From Bromus sterilis (lineage: Eukaryota; Streptophyta; Magnoliopsida; Poales; Poaceae), in contig OX465598.1 of NCBI GenBank assembly GCA_950022295.1, positions 341,633,324-341,697,323 on the forward strand: DNA of 64,000 nt, given 5' to 3'. This document shows, piece after piece, positions 23,331 to 35,237 of this stretch (position 1 is its first letter; each line of letters starts with the position of its first letter). Both the position numbers and the translations under genes were made by a program. A model generated the notes under the pieces. The model made no database searches and was not told where the DNA came from. It saw only the letters and a list, made by a program, of their open reading frames with translations.

Positions 23331-23795
23331 CACGAAAGGAAGAGCTCTCATTTACTTCGCATGTGCATGCATCTTATCACATATAAACATTAATTTTTTT
23401 TGCACTCAAATTTATATGTGACTTTTTTATAGAGAATCAAATTGTAAGTTACCTCACATATTGTTTTTCTATGTGATTTTTTTTGTATGAATGCACATAT
23501 GTAATTGCTATCATTGTAATATGTTTAATCAAGGTTGATGTCTCCACTATGTCTACTCAACGTTATTTTCGTCTCATATCATCTCGCCGATATATTGTCA
23601 AGGTAATAAACTAAAAAAATAAAAAGATACTCATTTGTTATTTATCATCAAATTTTCTTATTTTTTTACTTTAAACAATATTAATTTCAAAGAAAATATA
23701 ATTATATTATATTATGTTTCATAAAATTTCCTATATTTAAAAATATTAAATTATTTATTAACAATTCCCGCAGCAACGCGCGGGGCATCATCTAG
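23331..23795 (+). mobile_element. Second Helitron-like 3' end
   Basis: It is homologous along its length to the copy ending at 22303 and ends with the hairpin CCCGC...GCGGG (23767-23784), GCATCATCTAG and T. Two related ends about 1.5 kb apart suggest adjacent or nested insertions of one family. Confidence 0.6.
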
Positions 23796-24196
23796 TGATT
23801 ATAAATTACAGAGGTGGTTTACGTATTATAGAATAGCAGCTTCTAATGCCAAGTGAAACCAAAATGAGATGCATACAAGACCGGACGGTCTATCTCCATG
23901 GGAAATGTGTCAATCCTTGCTCTATCTTTACCATTTTTAAAATCGACTCTTCACATATGTTAAGAATCAGCTATACTGAGAAATGTCGCCCCTCCCCTGG
24001 CCATATGTGTGTCATGGCAACGCACACGGAGATAGCACTCAACACGCCGCACAGACAAGAGGTGGGAGATTCGTGAAATTACCCAGATACATGCTAAGGA
24101 AGAAGCCAGAAGGCGGTGCTAAGGAGGAAGACCAGAAGGTGGTCCAAGAGCGCAAGGTTGCCAAAAGGCAAAGATAGAAACCTGGAGGGTAGAGTA
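23796..24196. other. Intergenic spacer
   Basis: No recognisable gene; only short open frames without known motifs. Confidence 0.3.
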
Positions 24197-25130
24197 GTAT
24201 ACGTCTCAAACGTATCTATAATTTTACTTGTTTCATGTTTATTTGATGACATTGCTAGATGTTTTTATCATACTTTTATACCACTTTAAGGTATTTTATT
24301 AGACTGACTTATTAATGATTGCAAGAGTGCACAAGTTCTTGTGTTTACACTTTATGTGTAGGACATACTTAGATAATGGAAAAATCACAAAAGGAGCCTG
24401 GTTAAAGTTGGACTCTAACTTTCGCGAAATCTGTTCCCACCAGACAGTTTTAAGAGTTCACCTCGGAAACCCCAGAAGACGACATCAAATGGAAAACGTA
24501 AAACTACAAAGTTGTGGGAAATTTTCTGGTGATGCTTCTAGACATAAAATTCGGTCCAAACTGAGTTCTTACGATCCCGCTCCGCATGTTTTACTAAAGC
24601 CCCAATGTGGATGATGGGAATCCGAGAGTTTATATAAAGTGAGGAAACCTATGACATGGGGATCACGAAAATTTCTCCCCTAGAAAGCCATCTTGAGGGG
24701 GAGAACAACCTCCATACCATCACCATCTTCAAGGAAGAGGAGGGGGCCAAGGGACGCTGCCCTCAAGGGTCGTGGCCGCCGCCATCCACCGCCTCCTCTT
24801 CGGGTTGCACCTCTCCATCAAGAACTCTCTCTTGCTCACCATGGCCATGTGTGAGTAGTTCCTCTTCCGGGGTAAGGCTTGTACCTATAGTTATGTGATT
24901 ATCTATCTCTTCGATGATGCGATCTTGATTGTGTTCATGTGCTACGTTAATCTAGTTGAATCCCATGATATTTTTCCTCTCTATCTCTTTTATGTATTGG
25001 ATATGATGTGCTCCTTTGATGATATTTCTAGAGTCCACGGTGACGCGGGAACTCCATGATTAGTGGAATATTGATCATGAGTTTGTTCTTCTTGTTGGAT
25101 TGAATAATGGATCATGTTCCTAACTCTAGC
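24197..25130 (+). mobile_element. Decayed Gypsy LTR remnant
   Basis: It starts with ACGTCTCAAACGTATCTATA, the usual opening of Triticeae Gypsy LTRs, with the first bases of TGATACGTC altered. A GC-rich transcript-leader-like part follows (24740-24880) and then the ATGTATTGGATATG-type tail. No PBS, internal region or mate LTR was found, so it is a truncated or solo LTR; the right edge is approximate. Confidence 0.65.
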
Positions 25131-26580
25131 CGCAACAGTCCCCTTCCTCTCCTCTGTTCAGCGGCCTTGTCAGCAACAAGAGGAGTGGGGATCTTTTTGT
25201 TTCGTTTCTCCCCTCTGGTTTCATTTTCCTGAGGCATCGACGAGTTGGTGGTGGTTATGATATGTTGGAATAAGGCCTCTTCGGCCTCTCAACCCATCCC
25301 TACCTCGATATGCTCAATTTGACCCGACGAAGGGCTTGTGAGAGTTTATGTTACAAGATTTGTTGGTTCTTTTCAATTTTCAATAAAGAATGGATTTTAT
25401 TATCAGAATGAAGCATCAAGAGGATACAAACACAATAATAACACACACGGTCTTTGCATAGCTAGATGCACACAACCAACACAACACACATAATAAAACG
25501 CCAGCAACTAGCAAAGTCATATATGACCAAAGCTATGCATAGGTGAGAGAAATAAAAATATCAAAACGATCAAAACAACGATCGACAAACTATAACAATG
25601 ATCATATCCCACCAATCATCTCATGACACCACACAAACGAAGAAGTTCTTCAACAACAACGCCTTCAGGAAGGAAGCAACGCTCATGTGATGCCATCACC
25701 GGATGCAACCATCAAGGTTAGAATCTAGGTTTTCACCCTGAAAAATTAGTCTGGGCATAACTGAGCAATGCCTTCAACAAGGAAACAACGCAAAAATGTT
25801 GTCATTGCTAGGTACAATCAACTCGTATCAGACCTAGGTTTTCACCCAAGAGCTCGAGACCAGGTGCACGCAACACCACCATTGAAGTCACATATGTGTT
25901 GTCGCCACCACTTTTCCACGATCCAGCAACTACATGCAATCTGCAAAAGGTCTGGAGAAGACCTTTTGGTGCCCCCAGTCCTCGTGGATCCGCATGAGGT
26001 CACTGTAACACAGTGTGCAACCACCATCCCGGTTGATCGAGTCTAGATCGCCACCATCAAGCCATCCAGATCTGAAATAAGGCAAGCACATCATGTCGAC
26101 AATGGACAACACCAAAGCATCGATCGCCCGATATCAAATCCGACTTTCATGCCATCTGCATGGTTGCATACAGTCACACCACTTAGTAGCCGAGAGCCGT
26201 CGTCCATGATCCAAGGCATGGTGCAGACTCCTAGCGTCCGCAACGTTGTGTCGCCATCACTACTCACCGCGATGGCCACCTCTGGCCACAGGAACACCGG
26301 GTCCTGCGAACAGCGACTGATGCAGGGTGAAGGAGGAGCCACGTCGCCACCGCGTATCCATTGGATCACCCGAAGGACCACCCCGCCGCTGCCTTCACTT
26401 GAGTCTGTCGGGCTTCGCCGGACATCTCCTCTGGCGGTAGTGAGACGAGGGGAGGGGAAGGAAGTTCTGGTGGCGGCCCTAGGTTGAACCACCGAGTTGC
26501 TAGGAAGGATTCATATACTGACAATTGGTGTGTCTTATCAATGAAAGCAATTGCCAGACCAACGATGTGGCAACTTTGGT
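25131..26580. repeat. Decayed interspersed repeat, class unknown
   Basis: Two imperfect direct repeats of about 80-100 bp (25659-25740 and 25767-25850) share GCCTTCA..AAGGAA and TAGGTTTTCACCC. This type of sequence is common in the 3' parts of Triticeae LINEs or DNA elements, but I see no reverse transcriptase, poly(A) tail or terminal repeats to decide. Open frames at 26091-26492 lie in GC-rich repeat DNA and are not credible genes. Confidence 0.35.
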
Positions 26581-26581
26581 A

Positions 26582-26681
26582 TTCCCTCCGGCAGGAATAA
26601 TTTGTTGCTTAAATGGATGTATCTAGCACTTTTGAAATGCTAGATACAATTTGAACGATAAGTAATTTCGACCGGAGTGAG
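26582..26681. mobile_element. Short Stowaway MITE (100 bp)
   Basis: Imperfect terminal repeats TTCCCTCCGGCAGGAATAA and the mirror ending CGACCGGAGTGAG are flanked by TA (26580-26581 and 26682-26683). The internal ATGTATCTAG motif is mirrored by CTAGATACA. This fits small Stowaway families of Triticeae. Confidence 0.8.
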
Positions 26682-26683
26682 TA

Positions 26684-27507
26684 TAATACTTCATCTTGCT
26701 CTAAACATTCTGTAACTCTCTGAATTGATGATGATGGGTTGCAAGCCGGTGTTGCGTGAGGTCATGCTTCAACCGATGTTTCTTCGATGATGTCTAGATC
26801 TCGTTCTCATAGGGCAAGTGGCTATTTCTTGTATGGCGAGGGCTTTTGATATGAGAAGGGCATTCACATATGGTGCAATTTTTAATTTTCAACGAGCGAC
26901 GTACAATCAAAAAGGGATAATGATACAGTATAAAAAAAAATCTACTCATTGTTCAGTGTCGACGTACAATCAAAAGAAGAATAATATAATTTTCAATGCA
27001 ATATTTTTTCTATTGATTGTTCAGTGTAGGCTAGTATGATTTCCAATGGCATTTATTTTGTACTGAAGGCTAGTATGATTTTCAATGGTAGTATTTTATT
27101 TTGTACAGTACTGATCTTTATGTCAAGTTGTCTTTTCAGTCTTTCTACTGTACTTGTCTTCTCACAGTACTGCTGATATTTTCTTAGATGGTTATCAAAT
27201 CTTGCCCTTTTGGGTGTCTTTAAAAAAACATTCCCTACCCTCACACTGAAAAAAGAACTTTCAGATGACTAATACAGTAATAAAGTTTCACAGTATATAT
27301 GTTACACAAAGGCCCAAGAATCCCATTAGTAGCAGGTTTTAACATATTCCTATTGCACATAATGTTGGTTATACTTTGCTATTGAAATCATGTATCGAAT
27401 ACCAAGGAACTGTTTTGTACATCACATGAGTTTGTCGAAATAAATATGACAAAACTGTCCTCTTGCAAAGGTGGTTAACACAGGAGTACATGGTGAAACA
27501 ATTGAAT
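26684..27507. other. 3' flank of the p24 gene
   Basis: AT-rich, no gene. Around 26875-27105 short units such as GACGTACAATCAAAA and GGCTAGTATGATTT are repeated two to three times. The part next to 27507 should contain the 3' UTR of the p24 gene on the minus strand; I cannot place its poly(A) site with confidence. Confidence 0.35.
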
Positions 27508-29863
27508 TCAGATGAGCTTCTTCTTCTGGAAGAACCCTTGCAAGTGCCATATCTGCACAGCGGAGACCACAACGCACAGGCCCAGTGACAAGATGCTGAA
27601 CCAGGCAACCCTAGCATTCGTTTTCTCACTCACCACCCGCATCTCCGCTTCCCTGCATACACATATCAAGATCACACATTATGCTATGCATTGCCCGTTC
27701 GAAATGCTACACTGCACAGTATGGATAAGTAAAGCTAGCAGTTCAAGCTACATCCCAAGAATATGAGACCAATAAGGTTCCGTTTCACAATATGGTAGCA
27801 GTCTGTTGAAAGCGTATTCATTTATACCTATATAAAAACATCCAACTGGAACCTCCCCTACCTAAATAGACTGGGTGCAGCATAGCACAACAACCACAAT
27901 ATCCATTCTCTGGATATTAAAACACACACAAAAAGTAGAATTGATAACTTGCCTTGCTTTGAGATATAATAAGTTGTGATGAATGGATTCCACTGCAGCT
28001 TCAAGTTTCCTGAGCTCTAATTCAACACCCTGGACACAAATTTCAGATTATAAATAATCCGGAACAAAAACAATGCAAGTATAGTGCCATTTGGATTAGA
28101 TTGCATTAACATAACCAACACACCTCAATTTTCTCCTTCTTGGCAACAGAGTCCCAGTCCTTTGTCGCAATCCCTATCTTCCAGTCGAGATTTAGAGATA
28201 CTCCTGACCCTTTCTCTTCACTGTCTAGCCAGAAGCAAGCAAGGTAGTTTCCAGCTTCTGAAGTTGTGAATGCAAATTGGCCCACTGTGGCATTTTCTTT
28301 GTGATGTACAGTATTGCCATATGGTGAGGTAACCTACACAACACAAACATGTACAGTACAAATGAGTAACTAAGCAAGAAAAAAATAAATCATCAGCAAC
28401 CATCATTTCTAAGAAATCTTCCATAAGACTAGCTGATATATGGACTATGCTAATTATGTGTGTGAACATATGCACAACAAAAAAGTCACCATATTCATAC
28501 ATGCTCAAACATGCCAAAGCACCATTTAGCTTGCAAAGTAAACTTTCCAAGCCATGAAGAAAAAACAGAGAAGTTTTACAGAAGAAAACATAGCCACCGC
28601 AAAAATCCAATACAACATCCAACTGTTGCTTCCAGAAGTCATGGGCATATGAACAACAGAGTTGAGGATTTGTGGCTAATCCCCGTTACTGGTGCTTTTT
28701 TCAGTTATGAGCTACGATGCCCATGTATCATCAAATCTCCGGTTCCCTGGATTGTGCCAAACACATCATGAATCTGAAATCTGAAGTGCCCCTTATCTAC
28801 AACAGGGTGGGTGAGAAGTGGGATCGTATGTCATCTTCCTAAGTTCACTCCTCCGCCCATATGAAAACATGATTGCATCTTACCAGAATCTCATCAGCCC
28901 ATCCATAACAGTTATAATGAATACCAATCAATCCCTCGCTTGTTTTATCTTGTTATGCTTATCCCCAATCATTCTTTATTAGTCTCAGTACCTACAACCA
29001 TGCTATTCTAATAATAGGATGCCAGGTGCCCAAAGAGAAGGTGGAGTCCTGCAGCTGTATGTCACGCTACTTAGGAGTTTGTTATCATGCATAGAAATTA
29101 TAAATTCACAGCATGTTGCCCCGGTTTGAAGCTATGAGGAAGTGGCGCTTTGAGTCAATTCGCATCAAGTCCACCAAGTCTAGCTCAACGGTTCAAACCT
29201 CAGCTGTTTCCTCCAAAACAAAGTACTGGAGCATATCAGCAGATTCACCACAAACTACTGTAGAGTACTGAATTAACAGCATTTAACCTTAGAATAATTC
29301 ACATAACACACACCCTGTGCACCAACATACATTAAATCTAAATTTTTAGCCTGTTGACTTCTCTAGGAGATGTTACCTTAAAACTGGTCAGTTTTTCCTT
29401 CTATTCTCTCAATTCCAAATGCCCAAATTAAATTCGCCTAAATTGTCACAGAGCCTCTAATTTTGACTCAAAAAGTCCAATCTACCAACTAAACTTAACA
29501 CAAACCATTAGAACAAGCTAGTATCTGTTGCCCCCAAATTCACCTACACCTGGATCCAGACACGCGCCAGTTCATCGGCCCAGATCGAGGTCAAACAGCA
29601 AAGCCGGGAACTCCAAACAAGCGAAGACGAGGGGAGGGGATTCGCGCCGCGCTTACCTTGACGGCGACGGCGGGGTGAGCGGTGGCGTGGGCCTCGTACA
29701 TGAGCATGTAGTCGGCGACCACCACCACGTTGGGCTGGATCTCCTCGGAGACGCACTTGGTCCCCGAGGGCGGCAGGTCGAGCCACACCGCCTCCGAGCC
29801 CAGCATCATCAGCGCCGCCGCGAGCGCCAGCACTAGCGCCGGCCGGGTCGCCGCCGCCGCCAT
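27508..29863 (-). CDS. p24-delta family protein (transmembrane emp24 domain protein), four exons
   Basis: The exons on the minus strand are 29657-29863, 28124-28333, 27953-28029 and 27508-27652. Together they give 212 residues without any stop or frame change, the usual length of the family. p24 proteins are type I membrane proteins that cycle between ER and Golgi and act as cargo receptors and coat organisers for COPI/COPII vesicles. Residues 1-25 form a signal peptide. A GOLD domain follows with the conserved pair C37 and C102 and an N-glycosylation site at N83 (NAT). Next are a helical coiled-coil stretch (about 140-178), a membrane segment (about 182-200) and the short tail FFQKKKLI. That tail has lysines at -3 and -4 for COPI binding and an FF pair for COPII. 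The delta subclass is judged from VWLDLPPSGTKCVSEE. It is the only gene in the window that looks intact. Confidence 0.96.
27653..27952 (-). other. Intron 3 of the p24 gene, GC-AG type
   Basis: The donor reads AG|GCAAGT instead of GT, and the acceptor is ATGCAG. The frame is kept (Arg165 is split AG/G). AG|GCAAGT is the well-known consensus for the minor GC-AG class, so this is probably a real splice site. Confidence 0.85.
28334..29656 (-). other. Intron 1 of the p24 gene (1.3 kb)
   Basis: Bounded by AAG|GTAAGCG and GTGTAG|GTT. A long first intron next to a GC-rich first exon is typical for grass genes. I see no nested element with clear ends in it. Confidence 0.85.
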
Positions 29864-30110
29864 CTGCTCCGATCTGGGTGCCCCTGTACAGGCTCGAGTC
29901 TCCGGTCAGGGGAAGTCGCGTGGAGCTTGGACCAGCGTTGGACGGGAGTAATGGCGTGACTTTGGCCCGAGGGAGGGTCTTTTTGGAATTATGTAGTTTC
30001 CGGTTGGGGTACACGCGAAGAATTTCGTTTTCCACGCGGCTTGTATTGGGCTACTTTTTTTTCAGCGTATTGGGCTATATAGATGGACCAGAACAAAACT
30101 GGGCTCCATG
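29864..30110 (-). promoter_or_regulatory. Promoter and 5' leader of the p24 gene
   Basis: Upstream of the start codon lie three TGGGCT motifs on the plus strand (30047-30052, 30071-30076, 30100-30105; AGCCCA in gene sense). This is the 'site II' type of element common in plant housekeeping promoters. A TATA-like CTATATAG lies at 30075-30082, about 210 bp before the ATG. The transcription start is not visible. Confidence 0.4.
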
Positions 30111-30240
30111 CGTGAAGAATAAATATTATATAACGAACGAGCGAGTAGAGAGAGAGTTGTTTCCATATTGGTCCGGCCCATTCGAACGAATTATTGAAAT
30201 CTCTTTCCAGAAATTTTATGAATATTTTAGGATGTTTCGC

Positions 30241-32841
30241 GGGTAATTTTTGTATGTATTTTATTTTGATGTTTATATTTTTTTCATCTTTTTTATATAT
30301 ATTTTCCTTTTTTACATTTGTGAACTTTTCAAAAAAATGTGATTTTTTTCAAATTTGACTGAAATTTGTTCAAGTTCATAAAGTTTTTCAGAAATGTATT
30401 TTTTAGATTCATAAACTGTACAAATACATGAACATCTGTAAGATTGATGAACTATATTGATAAAACGTGAATTTTTTAAGTTTATACTTTTTAATGGTAA
30501 TATATTTAAAATGTGTGATTTAAAAAATACATTTACTTTTTATTTTGTATTTCAAATTCATGTATTTTTTACAAAATAAATTAAGTTCAAAAATAATGAT
30601 TTATTGCATTTTTTATATTTATGATATTTTTGTCTATAAAACATCAGATTTGATTTTTTACATGAGCAAGAAACAAACGAGCAAGCGAGAGAGCTCAAAC
30701 TAACCGGGCTAAGGGAGCTTTCTATTGGTCCGGCTCATGCAGCCAAGCATCTATGCATTATAGGCGCTGAAGAGAACGAAATAACTATTTTCAACAAACA
30801 CCTTCAACTCTTTCACGCTTGACAAGTAGCGCATTGTATGTGTGTATTTATCGCGGTCTGTAATTTTCCTTTTTATTTTTTCAGAGCCTCTTGCGAAAGC
30901 AAACTCGTGCCTCCACGAAATGCATGGTTATGCCTCTTTTTTAAAGGCATGCGACGTGTCTCCCACGGAAGCAAACACGTGCTTTTTATTTTGTTTTTGA
31001 AAACCATGCAAAAATTGAAAAGCCGAAAAAAACAAAAAACATCAAACAAAAAAAGGTGTACACCAAAAATAAAAAAAATTCTTGAAGGAAGTGCTCAGCG
31101 GCGACACTTGGTGCGCTCTCAGCACACTAAAAATGATCCTTGAAAAGCTTTCGAATGAGCACTCCTTAATTACTTGCTCTCTGAAAAGAACCTCTCCCAC
31201 ACCGCAGTTTCTGTCGGCTGCTTGAATTGATCCCCTCTTCCACTTTCCCTTTCCCTCTAGTTGTTGTATGAGTACCAAACTTCTTTATTTTCATTGAAAA
31301 TTTGAAGAAAAGGTATTTGTTGTGATTGATTTTTTTTGCATTAATAGCGTTCAGTTTTCCTAAAATCACTAATTTATTAAAGGGTACTCCTTACAAAATA
31401 ACTTCTATTTCTCCACGGCTGATAAGTGGTGCACTGCAGTTTGCATGCACATATTTTGTCGCAATCTGGAGTTTTTTCTGTTTTCACAGATTTGTTTTTA
31501 AAAACCGTTTTGTCTTTTAAATCAGACGCCAAAATCCTACTATTTTAACTGTTGAATTCCTCGCGTCGACATCTTCGAAACTAGATCCCATGTTAATCGA
31601 CTTCGATGAGCTTTTTTTTTTCATGAAGCCATTGTTTGACCTCTCGCAAAACCAAAGTTGTGCCTCCAGAAGAAGCAAATATGTGCCTCTTGTAAAAAAA
31701 ATTCCTTTCCAAGAGGCACGATTGTGCCTCTCATGGAAGGAAATATGTGTTTCCATGAGAAGCACAATTGCGTCTTTCGTAAAATAAAAAAGAAACGTGT
31801 TTTTCCTTTCTAGGAGGCAGGACTGTGTGGAAGCAAATCCGTGCTTCTATGAGAGGCGCGGTCGTACCTCTTGAAAAACAAATTGCGTTTTTCCCTTTTT
31901 TGGTTGTGCCTTCGATAAAAAAAATTAACGTATTCTTTCTCCAAAATCTAAAAATCCTTGCAAAAAAATGAAAGAAAATAACAAAAATCATCTAAACCCA
32001 GAAAACGAGTATTAAATTTTACAAAAACATATATCACGAGAAAGCGCTCAACCGCGCACTTAGAACATCGAAAGTAACCTTTGCCAGGTTCCTGCGAGAA
32101 ATACTCGCTAATTAGTTGATTTTCAATATTTTTAGCGACAAATAAATCACACTTATTGCGAGACCAATTGAGCCATGGCCTATATCCCGAGTGGACCGAC
32201 CCAACAGCAGTGGTACCCTGCGAGCGTTTTTGGGAAGCTTTTTGTAGGAATAGTTTTGGGAGCCTCCGCAAAAAATTTGGACTGTTTCATTAAAAAATTA
32301 AATTCATTTTTATTTTAAAGGATTATTTTTCGTTTTGTTCATTTTAATATTTTATATTTTCTCTTCTATTTTTATTTACTAAATCTACAGATTTTTTAAT
32401 CCTTTCAATTTTAGTGATAAACAATTTTTACATGTATTGAGAAAGGCGCAAACATATCATTTCGACATGTCAGGAAGATTACTTAAAATGTTACCCACAA
32501 ATTTAAATGCATGGTTAGAAAAAATGTCATGAACAATATTTTGAATGGTGTGGTTATTTTTTACAAATTAGGTAATAATTTGTATATTTTAATGATCATT
32601 CCTATAAACATATCATGAACATATTTTTAACATAAACATTTCTGAAATGTCATGATCATTTATTTGAATTGTCTGGACATGTTTTGAATGTTCGATCAAT
32701 ATTTTTACAAACTAAGTATATTAACATTTACCGTATATGTAATTGTATAAAATTATATATAATTCTATTAAAAGTATGTGAAATTAATAATATAATAGCA
32801 TGAAAAAATGAAAATATATTGATACGTTGGAGACGTATCAA
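30241..32841. repeat. Composite decayed repeat region upstream of the p24 gene
   Basis: 30250-30660 is T/A-rich with many variants of TTCAAATTTG and GAACTTTTC. 30880-30990 and 31610-31880 contain imperfect repeats of a GTGCCTC...GAAGCAAA unit. Variants of AGCGCTCA and CTGAGC occur at both sides (31090, 32045). Such DNA is familiar from decayed DNA transposons of Triticeae, but I find no terminal repeats, CACTA ends or transposase. 32300-32820 is plain AT-rich. At 32821-32841 a 21-bp GATACGTTGGAGACGTATCA-type sequence looks like the very tip of a Gypsy LTR left by a deletion. Confidence 0.4.
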
Positions 32842-33558
32842 GGACGAGTGTATAATTTGACATCCATATCTTAGGGCCCTTGTCACCAATATATGTTTTC
32901 AATATTGTTTAGAGATTGTGGTCAAGATGGACGGTACTTGGTGATCTTATCGATAAAGCAGATCAGATGAATAGCCGATGGATCAATGATTCCGCATGCC
33001 ACAACTCGGGAGCCATTAATTGTCTTCCGTGAAGTGTAGAAAGCTTGTGCATGGTATAGTGTGTCATTATCTCGCCGAGGTGGCGGGTCTGGTGGTCGTA
33101 GCACGACTCCCTTGAAGGGATGCTCATCTGCTTGACCCAAGCGGCATATTATCCTCAATGAAACTCGAGGGGATTGTTCGGGGTGCTGCATATAGTTTCC
33201 TTTACTATGATTGCATGCTCCTTTATTTTATGGAGTGAATGAGTTGTACAGATCTCCCAGCATAGCGAAGTAACTCTTGTACTGGTGTGATTCTCTTGCA
33301 ATACCATGGCTTTTTACAAATTCTTCATGTCAACAACATGTCTTTATTTGTGCGGACGGCCTTTGGGAAGTTCTACTATCCAACGTCACCTTCATCGGTT
33401 TTGTTGGCATTTTATTATCCTCCTTCGCGGCCTCCTCGAGATCTTTACCTATACGTTTGCTCCTGAGATCTAAGGTTGCATTATCAGCTCGGTATTGCCG
33501 ATTTATGGGACTTCTTCTCTGACCTTCATAATTCCCCGCAGTATTCGAAGTTGGCGAT
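32842..33558 (-). pseudogene. Unidentified coding remnant cut by element C
   Basis: Minus-strand frames at 32922-33191 (starts MQHPEQSPRVSLRIICRLG) and about 33350-33545 (basic, with LDLRSKRIGKDLEEAAKED) have a composition unlike random AT-rich DNA. They may be two exons or a broken frame of one gene or transposon ORF. I do not recognise the family. Element C begins at 33559, so the upstream part may continue on the far side of the nest. Confidence 0.35.
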
Positions 33559-35073
33559 TGATATGTCCAAAATGCATCACTATTTTATATTGTAATTTCA
33601 TCCTATTCATTGATATATTCCACTTTAAAGTATTGTTCTTATGTTGTTTTGGCTTGTTTTACACAGTTTACAACTTTCCGGTGCCAAAGCAGCAGAACCA
33701 GAATTCAACGGTGAAAAGAGGACACCAAGTTGTGAATCAGATCAAGTCCAAATGCGATGAAAAATTTACGGGGAGTGTTTTTATGAAGATTGACTGGGGA
33801 TCACCGAGGATGGAGGTGAGGGGACCCACCAGGCAGCCAGAAGGGTGCCTGGCGCGGCCCCCCTCCTGGCCGCGCCAGGCACCCTCCTGGATGCCTGGTG
33901 GCCCACCTTGGTGCCCCCTCTCACCTATAAGACCCCCTGGGGTAGAAACCCTAAATAGAGAAGAGTTTCCGTGTTTCGCCGCCGCCACGGGGCGGAAACC
34001 TACAGAGGAGAAAAGCCATCTCCGACGGGCAGATTCCGCCGGGGAGATCACCTCCCGAAAGGGGAGATCGTCGCCATCATCATCATCATCATCGTCACAG
34101 GCATCATCGAGATCATCATCAACATCATCCCCAACATCAGCACCATCTCCATCTCCATCCCATCTCATCACACAATTGCAACTTGTGTTCTAATCCGTAC
34201 TATCTATCCTCCCTACTCTGTTGGTGTTGATTACTACTTTGTGGTGAATTCCATTGAGTTTTGTTGGAGAAATATCATTGTGTCCAGATTGTTTGCCACC
34301 CATCTATCACCTCTGATCATGATCTCTTTTATGTCTTGTGAGTAGTTACTTTAGTTCTTGAGAACATGGGAGAAGTCTAGTTGTTAGTAGTCATATGATG
34401 TTGAAGTGTTATGTGTTGTTTGATACTTAAGTTGTGTTGTTATTTCTCTAGTGGTGTTATGTGATTCGAACACTTAACACTTCATCTTTCGTGGGCCTAG
34501 AGGAATACATTGTGCACAAAGGATGCTTATGGTGGGTTGCCGGAGTGACAGAAACCTGAACCCCAGTTCGCACACTTTTGCACAAGGGAGTTATGGATCC
34601 TTGATCGTAATGTTGTGGTTAGGCTTATGCCTTAATTACTACCTTGTATTTGCGGATGCTTGTAAGGTGTGTTATCATAAGAGTACACTTATCTTAGTCT
34701 AGAAGGTGTACTAGCATTGATCCACTCACCAACACTTATCAACACAATACATATTACTTGGTGGAGTATGATGAAAGTAACTTGGCTATCTCTCCCATGT
34801 GTTCTCGAGAACGCTTTAGCTTTTATAAGTTTAGTTCCTAGGCTTATCCTTGTGAAAGGATTGGGCCACTTGCTACTCCTCAGTTACCCTGTTTACTTTG
34901 CTTGTCTTTTACTTTTCTGTTGCTTAAATCAAAAACCCCTAAATATTTACCTTTGAGTGTGTGCAACCTTTCCTTATCCAGTGTCACTTATCAGCACCTT
35001 CTGCTCCTCGTTGGGTTCGACACTCTTATTTATCGAAAAGCTACAATTGATCCCCTAGACTTGTGGGTTATCA
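33559..35073 (+). repeat. 5' LTR of element C (1515 bp)
   Basis: It runs from TGATATGTCCAAAATGCATC to TTGTGGGTTATCA. The palindrome is at 33851-33876 and the TATA box CTATAAGA at 33925-33932, followed by a leader with GAAACCCTAAATAG. The reverse complement matches element A over both of its parts. Confidence 0.9.
33925..33932 (+). promoter_or_regulatory. TATA box of C LTR
   Basis: CTATAAGA, 48 bp after the end of the palindrome. Confidence 0.6.
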
Positions 35074-35237
35074 AGAATCGTTTATTGGCGCGGTTAACAG
35101 GGGAGGCAATCCCACTAAACCTATTAACTTCACCGCCATCAACGAGCTTTTCTGGCGGCGTTGTCGGGGAGTGTAGCGCTATTGGTAAGTGAAGCCGGTA
35201 AGGAAACCTTTATTTTCTGTTGTTACCTTCAGTCCTT

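Noticed and set aside
30241..32841. CACTA or Mutator transposon
   Set aside because: Composition is suggestive, but no CACTA termini, long terminal inverted repeats, target duplication or transposase could be found.
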